A DNA stretch of 64,000 bases from Macrocystis pyrifera (Eukaryota; Sar; Phaeophyceae; Laminariales; Laminariaceae). Below, piece after piece: positions 57,641 to 64,000 of the stretch. The first letter of the stretch is position 1; each line of letters starts with the position of its first letter. The DNA lies in contig JASSKH010000002.1 in NCBI GenBank assembly GCA_031763025.1, positions 18,326,468 to 18,390,467 on the forward strand, written 5' to 3'. Under the pieces are notes generated by a model, which had not been told where the DNA came from, searched no databases, and worked only from the letters and a program-made list of their open reading frames with translations. A program made the position numbers and the translations under genes.

Positions 57641-58013
57641 CACTGCTGTCAGCAGTCTCGAGGGAGTACGAGACAGTCCCTTCCTTGATCGGGCGAGCAC
57701 AGAACTCGCAGTCGGTTGCCCTGTCAGGATGATCCCGCCACCACGCACGTGAGATCCTTGCAGGTGGCGAAGGCCACGTTTTTGCCACCAGGCGCGGAGT
57801 TCTTGACCAAGTGCTGGTCCGTGCACTAGTCGCAAACAACAGCCGGCACCAGGTCGGTCTTTGTCGTTGCCGCTCTCTTGCCAGAGGGCGAGGACCACGC
57901 GCCTCTCGACGAGGGGGAGGTGAGCTTAGGGGGCGTGGAGAAGGGAGAGGCGAGGGTTGCAGCACCAGCAGGTTCGCCACCGACAGCAGCAGCTTGGCCG
58001 CCGACAGCTGCAC
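57641..58013 (-). pseudogene. D3 5' part of zinc-finger-like gene, with splice donor
   Basis: As in D2: the VPAVV segment is followed by a cysteine-bearing frame, with DCEFCARPIKEGTVSYSLET in a second frame and GTGAGT (plus-strand ACTCAC, 57,635-57,640) directly after. In D3 the CDQC region carries a stop (plus-strand CTAGTCGC near 57,827) where D2 has CTGGTCGC. Confidence 0.4.
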
Positions 58014-58114
58014 CTATCTATGCCGTTCGTCGAAGGCGAGACGCCTCTTTGAGGCGCCGTGCGAAGAGCTGTCTATTGGTTGGCAGTTTGCGGAAGAAGA
58101 AAGAAGAAAGAAAG

Positions 58115-58225
58115 GTTGTTTGGCTGTTTGGCGAAGAAGAAAGAAGAAAGGTTTTTTGGCTGTTCGGCTGTTTCAAAGAAGGAAGAAAGGTTGTTTGGCT
58201 GTTCGGCTGTTTCAAAGAACAAGGG
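58115..58225 (+). repeat. 40-bp tandem repeat, about three units (D3)
   Basis: The counterpart of 53,446-53,555. Confidence 0.9.
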
Positions 58226-58294
58226 CTGGTCGGTCTGTCTGCCAAGAGCTAGCAAGTGACAACAACCTCAAAAATCGTAATTATAGTTGTATCT

Positions 58295-60060
58295 ATTTGT
58301 CAAATTTTCGTATTTTTGCCAACTTTTTTCTTCGCACGAGCACTTTTAGGCAAAACACTAAGTACACGCACACGGGAAGCCCTGCGAGACACATTGGTCT
58401 AGGTCTTGGCACGATCCGTGCACTCTGAAGCGCGTGGCGGGCGCTCAAAGTTTTTTTTTCCCGGCGGGAGTGGATAAGACGATTTTCCTGGTTTCAGTAA
58501 GAGGCCTTACTTTGTACGTACGTATCCGTACATACATTCATGACAGGTCATCATGCTGTCTGTTTTCTCCCCCAGGCTCTCACGAGCTATGAGCACACAG
58601 CTCAGACATATGCCAGGTACACAACAGACAACATGCACAGATCCCAACGTTCCAACGCTGCCGCCCACCCGCCGTGCGTGCGCGACACACCCTTATGCGC
58701 AGTGTTGCTATGGTTGGTTGCGTTTGTCGGAGCCTGCAGTCCGCATTTTTGATCCGTACATACCCAAGATGGCGTATATATCCCTGTACATATTTTTTGT
58801 GTTGCACGAAGCACGGACCACAGCCTAGAGAACAATAGCCACAGCAGCAGTGCACAGAACGTGCTTACCTCCAGCTTCCTACAGCACCACGACCCTGCTG
58901 CCCACAGCAGCAGCAGCAGTGGGCACACCTTGCGCGTATGGATGATCGTACTGCGGCTATCACAGTTGGTTTATTCGATCGATCACTTGACCACGCCACG
59001 AACACACCAACCAGCATCACACACCTCCCTCCCTGCTTCAGAATCCTCTTCTTCTGCTTATTTTGCTGTGTGTGATCCAACATTGCCACTGCTCCAGCAG
59101 TGCTCAGCACAGTGCGCGAACAGGAGCAGCGGGCAGGGTACTATGCGCATATGGAAGATCCGCGCCGTAAGCTCAGTACTACTACTGTAGTTCGTTGTTG
59201 TTGTCATCGCCATTGGCCAATGCACGTACCTTCCGCAGTGTGTGACCCATTATCCCCGCATCGATATATTCGTCGTCTCGAGTACAACAACAACAAATCG
59301 CATGTGCTGTACAACACATTATTCGTACAGCAGGGATCGTACAAAACATGCATACTGTTGTAATACAGCAGTAGTTCTCATTGCTGTGTGTCCTACATTG
59401 CTGACCGATAGATCCTAGAGACAGCTGAAAGGGGGTCAGTACACGTACGTTCCTCGCGCGGCATTCTCCAGCACTACTGCTGTACATGCAGTAGTACCTG
59501 TATAGGCTACTCTACTGCTGTAGGAGATCGTGCAAAGTGTGTTAGGTTGCGTAAAAATCCGGACGTGTCAGTTGTTCGAGCACTGTTCTAGCGTAGACGT
59601 CTATACTGCCCGCTCTAAAATTTTCGTTTCCGAGGTTCGACTCGCACCATCCACATTTCTTTTTTTCAAAATCACTTTTTGTTTTTTACTTTTTTTGCAC
59701 CAAGACTACACTCGTAGAACTATTAATAATGATACATTCGTCCACACCTTGCTTTTCTGAGCGTATAGGTAGTACGAAGTATGATACTCGAAGTATATTG
59801 TAATATAATAAGTTGTGTGTGTTTATTTTCCACTTCTGTTTTTTTTCGTACCGACCAGTACATACATTCATCCACCTTGCTTTTCTGAACGTATAATATG
59901 ATATTGTAGTTACTTGTGTGTTTTTACCCAATAAGGTAAAGAGTTTGGGCGCGCTTACGTGTGGCATGCGTTCACACCTCAACATTTTTCACAGCTACTC
60001 CCAATAGTTGGGAGTAAAGCAAAGTATGTTCGAGAAAATACGGCTCCTATTATCGTAGGT
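58295..60060. other. Spacer with CAG/CTG and CAGTAG words, no identified gene
   Basis: It contains short (CAG)n tracts near 58,905, many CTACTGTAG-type palindromic words near 59,175-59,525, and a roughly 37-bp word (CCTTGCTTTTCTGA plus flanks) repeated at 59,730 and 59,862. No protein family was recognised. Confidence 0.5.
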
Positions 60061-60064
60061 ACTT

Positions 60065-60790
60065 CGTACACTCGCAGTATTTCGGGGGTTTTGCACTCGA
60101 TATACTGGGAGTACTCGCAGTATTTTGAGGTTCTGTCGATACTACTTCGTATACGACCTTTCGGGCTCGCACTAATGCTGGGTTCGCTACTGCTGCTGGC
60201 GCGGATATCCCCTGTTGTGCTTCAAGTGTCTCGGGGTTCTGTACCGCGGGTACTACAAGTATTCTAGTCTACAGTAGCAGTATTTCGTCCGTTCGTAGTG
60301 TTCGTACTGCTATACTTCTGCGAGACTCAGTACACGCAGTAATGAAATACCCTCAACATGCCCAGTATACTTCGAGTGAGTAAGATTTATACTTCAACCG
60401 TCTGTGCACCGCGTCGACAATTCTCAGGCCCAGCGTTCGGCACTAAACACACCTGTTAATAGATATTCCCACACGAGTGGGAGTTGGAGCAAACCACTTT
60501 CGCTGGAGACAACTTGATTGAGTACTTGAAGCAGTCTGGCAGTGTTTCAAGATGCGCATGTGCGAGGAATATGTCTGCATGTACTGCGAATACTCTCAGT
60601 ATCTCGAGGTTCTGTACTGCGCATATTACCTTTACTCCAAGTATTTCGTGTTTCGATACTACTGCGGGTACATGCTTTCCTGTATTCTCGGGGTTCGGTA
60701 CTGCTCACACTCTCATTACTCTCAGTATTTGGGCCTTCTCAGTGCTGGCCGTATTTTTGCCGCCAGTACTCCAATATTCTTAGTGCTCGG
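60065..60790 (+). repeat. Degenerate minisatellite, TACTCxCAGTATTTCGxGG motif
   Basis: Related words (ACTCGCAGTATTTCGGGG, TACTCGCAGTATTTTGAGG, TACTCTCAGTATCTCGAGG, TACTCCAAGTATTTCGTG), each followed by a GGTTCTGTACTGC-like word, recur irregularly over 700 bp. ORFs at 60,484-60,980 are read through these repeats. Confidence 0.7.
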
Positions 60791-60799
60791 ACTACGATT

Positions 60800-61239
60800 T
60801 GTTCTCGCCGAGCATTTATCTTTGAAAAACCTTGATGTTACCCTGAGCACCAAGAAACATTTATTTTGGGGGAACATATATATACATTGTAGCAGTATGT
60901 ATGTACTGTACCTTACTCAACCGGTCACAAAAGTATTATGTCGCGACCTCGACCTCGCGCAACTTTTTTGTACGAATTAACTTAATCGCCGCGAGTCGGC
61001 TGGATCAATCATCCACTTATCGCTACCCTATTATATATTATTATTGTAGTAATTATCCCACACTAATTCCGCGAACAGTATAATAGTCTGTCCTCAAAAA
61101 TATGTAGTGTGTGTTCTTCACGTTAAAATGATGGGTGGATGCAGGTACTACTTCTACACAAGTGTGCAGGGTTGCATACGAATATATTTTCGCTCTTGCG
61201 CCACTCCCCTATTCATACGACACCTCCCGGAGGGGAACC
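60800..61239. other. Spacer before C4, nothing identified
   Basis: AT-rich unique sequence ending in a (TA)n tract at 61,241-61,257. Confidence 0.5.
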
Positions 61240-61534
61240 TTGTATATATATATATATGCTGGAGTATTTCAAGACGCGCGCTACGATAGATGTGCCGTAG
61301 CCTTCTTAGGCATATTTTTTTTCTGAAAGGCGGGACTCCTTTCCCACGAATCGTATGAAGCGCAGTCTTGTGTTGCAGAGTTTTTCGTTACGTGCTTACT
61401 ATTAGGCCACGGGATTGTTCATCGCGTACCAGTTCACACTTTTCTCCAAAATCATATTTTGAGGTGAGGTACAGAGCTCCTCAAGGTCATGTAAGGAGAC
61501 AAGGGGTGAACCAACGGTTCACCTGTACCGCAAT

Positions 61535-61804
61535 ATGCGTCATACGTTAATCGAACGTGGAGAAATCATCTACAAACCTGACGATAAGCCTCACGCGTGC
61601 ACCTCTCTCACGCGTATGATATATTTGGTCGCATTGAAATACGCAGTGCCTATCACACCCAACGAGCGGAAGTTGCGGTCATCGCCTCCAACGCCTGCAA
61701 CTTATCCAAAAATGGCCGCAAGTGGAGTGTGCACGGCTAGTACAAGCGACGGGCTCGCCCGATTACTTCCCCTTGTTTACAATGTAGGTAATACCCTTGG
61801 ATAG
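61535..61804 (+). CDS. C-module hypothetical protein, 89 aa (C4)
   Basis: ATG-initiated counterpart of the 17,622 ORF. It shares TLIERGEIIYKPDDKPHACT, ITPNERKL and the terminal VYNVGNTLG. The frame is intact with the same stop. Family unknown. Confidence 0.3.
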   Translation: MRHTLIERGEIIYKPDDKPHACTSLTRMIYLVALKYAVPITPNERKLRSSPPTPATYPKMAASGVCTASTSDGLARLLPLVYNVGNTLG

Positions 61805-62144
61805 GTTGGATTGAGTTGAGTTGTTAAAAAATATGATGTAGCTACTCCTATCTTCCGATTGGTTGGCTTGGATTGTTTTGGATTGGGTTCGGTTGAGGGG
61901 TGGGTGTTCAATAACACATGGACCGGAGGGTGCGTAGATGGGCGGATGCGTGGGTCTGTCGGCGAAGCGGGTGCGTCGGTCATTTGTGGATGGTTGTGGG
62001 TGGGGGAGTGGGCGATGGATGGGTGGGTGGGTGGTTAAAAAACCGACCCGCTAGCGCAGCTAAGGTCGGACCACCAGTCATTGCCTATTGCACTTCTACT
62101 GTAACTGGTGCAGGTAACTGTTGAAGGCTGCAACCAAGACGATT

Positions 62145-62294
62145 CAATTGCCGAAGGTGTTCGGTGGCTTCATGGACGTGCTGTCGTACAGAGATATTAT
62201 TCGATGGTTCCTGGGCACCCACAGCCATGTGGAACGCATGGGGCTAAAGGCCCTCACATGCCGCAGAAGACTTAACGACATCGTGGTTTTCTGA
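62145..62294 (+). pseudogene. F-box-like peptide (C4, longest copy)
   Basis: The frame reads LPKVFGGFMDVLSYRDIIRW, FLGTHSHVERMGLKALTCRR and RLNDIVVF before TGA. LP, the hydrophobic spacing, the D-V-L-S-Y-R-D-I core and the downstream R resemble an F-box motif. It keeps 8 more codons than C1 and C3 because the TGA found there is CGA/AGA-type here. No downstream repeat domain was found. It could be a first exon. Confidence 0.28.
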
Positions 62295-63526
62295 TGTTCT
62301 GACCACCGAAATTTCTCGTTGCTAGGATGCTGTAGCCCTGTTGTACGCACTGCAGGATATATGGTGTTGCGCTGTCGTCTTGCTTTGTCCCGAGGTTGAC
62401 GGGGTTGTCGTTGAACGTCGTATCGATCGATATTGTGCACAACAGAAAAGGCGAAACCCACCCAAAATAACGGTGAAAATCACCTCAAGATCTTGGAAGC
62501 GGGTGTACCCTGGCTGTCAAGGTCATATCCCGGTTAATGGGTGATTTGGCCAGAGAAACACAGCCGACGCAATGTCTTGCTGATGGATTTCTCATTGACT
62601 GGAAAATGCCGTTAAACACCCCCGGGGTACCGTTTACACCCCTGTTATACCGTTCTCTGACTAACGACCTACATACAATCGTAGTATTGTGGCCAATACG
62701 AAAACAAGTCTGACGTGTCTCGTTTGTTCATCATTCTGAACTTTTTGGACAAGTGTAGTGTTGTCTTCTCTCCTTGGTATGGATGAATCATACAGCGGCT
62801 GGGCGGTTCTGATTCCTTTTTGATATCTTGTCTATAAGCAGCCCACATCATCCTATTTTCGTGATCAATTGTTCAGCAGCGACTGCAGTAAAGCAGCCTA
62901 TGTAGCAGGCAGAACACTTTCAGTAGCATGGAGTACAGCTGAAGAAGCAGAAGCACGACCGTCAGCGGTTCGCGATTAATTTACCGCTTGAAAGTCACAC
63001 ATATGAGTAATGACGTACTGACGTTTAATTAGGTACTTCATTAGGTACTACAGTAGTAGTATTGCATTGCAATTACCAAGCCCATAGTTCATATTTCGTT
63101 TCACGTATGTACACAAACGTCGTCACGGGAAGAAGGATTTTGGTTGATCCTCGGGACAGTGCTATTACACGTAGCTAAGCTCACCAAACACCAATGAACG
63201 CTGCAGTGGGCCGTCCAAGCAACGAGGTGTGTGGGGTATACATGTAGCCGTGGAACCGAGTTGATAGACGATGGTTGTGCGCGCGCATATCCTCACTTCG
63301 TGTCCTCTCTTTTCTCTCTCTTATGTTTCTACTCGGCCCTCAAACGGCACTTCTCTCGACATGAAGAAGTAACAACACGATACCTTAACAAACGTACTAA
63401 CACAGCCATGCTCACCTTGAAATCAAATTGAATGGCCGGCTGTTCCGCCATCAGTGAAACTTGTGCGGTATGCGCGTGATTCCACACAGTTGCTACCACT
63501 GTTATCGTTAAGTTCGCCTGCTACCC

Positions 63527-63751
63527 GTGGGCGCGATACAAAGCAGCCGCCGCCGCGATCTCCATGTCTGCCGCGGCAATGGCAACTGCAAAGATTTATG
63601 CACAAACGTCACAGCTTGCGGCGGTAGAAGCACAGGCAGCCATGCGTTCAGATCCTCGGTGAGTATGCTATATATTACAATAGTTTTGCTCGGGTGTCGT
63701 GTTGGTACGCCCTTGGCAAGAGGTGGTACGGGCGTGCGCTGGTACTCGTAG
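63527..63751 (+). other. C4 counterpart of the 19,655 ORF
   Basis: It keeps the hydrophobic SMLYITIVLLGCRVGTPLAR segment and stops at TAG after GVRWYS. Upstream sequence differs in frame from C1. Confidence 0.22.
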
Positions 63752-64000
63752 CACTCATGGAGCTTCAACTCTGAATTATTTGAGGCTAATGTTATTCTCG
63801 CCATTTATGGTTCAGAAAGAATCATAATGAGGAAATGCATATTGGGATTACCTTATACACATGCTTGGAAGCGGGCACTCAACTTAAGTAGTTCACCTGC
63901 ACAGACAGCCAACCGTACGAGCTTGTTGAAGCCAAACACCCGACCTATCGTCAGCCACAGAATGCGCTGACAGTATCGTCGTGAACAGCGGAAAATAATG

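Larger units (their letters stand above)
55109..58294 (-). repeat. D module, copy D3
   Basis: The closest relative is D2. It lacks both the SINE of D1 and the transposon of D2, so it represents the uninterrupted form. The right edge AATCGTAATTATAGTTGTAT is followed by single-copy sequence. Confidence 0.92.
61240..64000 (+). repeat. C module, copy C4 (right part, runs off window)
   Basis: Matches C1 17,350-20,060 in order. The left edge is a (TA)n tract. It continues past the window end. Confidence 0.9.

Noticed and set aside
59575..59665. tRNA-like sequence with a box-B-like GGTTCGACTC followed by T-rich sequence
   Set aside because: The T stem and acceptor stem do not pair properly, and no credible D and anticodon arms could be drawn.
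1..64000. CRISPR array, rRNA operon, bacterial genes or an LTR retrotransposon with reverse transcriptase
   Set aside because: There are no regularly spaced identical repeats with unique spacers, no rRNA-like sequence and no reverse-transcriptase motifs, and ORF structure and repeats fit eukaryotic DNA. The direct repeats found are segmental or tandem, not LTRs.

Overview
This window looks like gene-poor, repeat-dense nuclear DNA of a eukaryote. It has long non-coding stretches, homopolymer C/G and (TA)n tracts, a 1-kb trinucleotide microsatellite, several DNA-transposon relics, a tRNA-derived SINE, short (TTAGGG)-type repeats and GT-type splice donors. No bacterial operon, rRNA gene, CRISPR array or intact host gene of known family was recognised. 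From memory only (no search run), the tyrosine-recombinase fragment at 40.9-41.4 kb resembles recombinase-like ORFs of brown algal (Ectocarpus-type) genomes. A brown alga or other stramenopile is therefore my best guess, not a demonstrated fact.

The layout is a mosaic of four modules. Module A/B is about 16-17.5 kb and appears twice in the same orientation (1-15,890, cut by the window start; and about 31,800-49,262). Module C appears four times in different truncations (15,901-20,065 plus strand; 38,762-40,992 minus strand inside block B; 53,631-55,095 plus strand; 61,240-64,000 plus strand, cut by the window end). Module D, about 3.2-4 kb, appears three times (21,541-25,152; 49,572-53,624; 55,109-58,294). 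Spacers at 20.07-21.5, 25.15-31.8 and 58.3-61.2 kb appear single-copy apart from small repeats. Several module junctions fall in (TA)n tracts.

Comparing the copies dates insertions and exposes mobile elements. Block A carries a 323-bp element with 28-bp terminal inverted repeats and an 8-bp target duplication, and block B has the empty site. Copy D2 carries an 841-bp element with 17-bp inverted repeats and a 3-bp duplication, absent from D1 and D3. Copy D1 carries a roughly 325-bp tRNA-like SINE in minus orientation, absent from D2 and D3. A 395-bp segment is inverted between A and B. Next to it, A has 1.4 kb of private sequence where B has a reverse C copy fused to a tyrosine-recombinase ORF.

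Coding potential is mostly fossil. The D modules hold, on the minus strand, a broken gene with cysteine-rich zinc-finger-like segments and a stretch resembling the C-terminal half of an OTU-type cysteine protease. The C modules hold short ORFs shared between copies and an F-box-like peptide. The A/B blocks hold a decayed minus-strand gene at 11.2-11.9 kb. The recombinase fragment (161 codons) is the only ORF whose family I name with fair confidence, and it lacks its N-terminal half.
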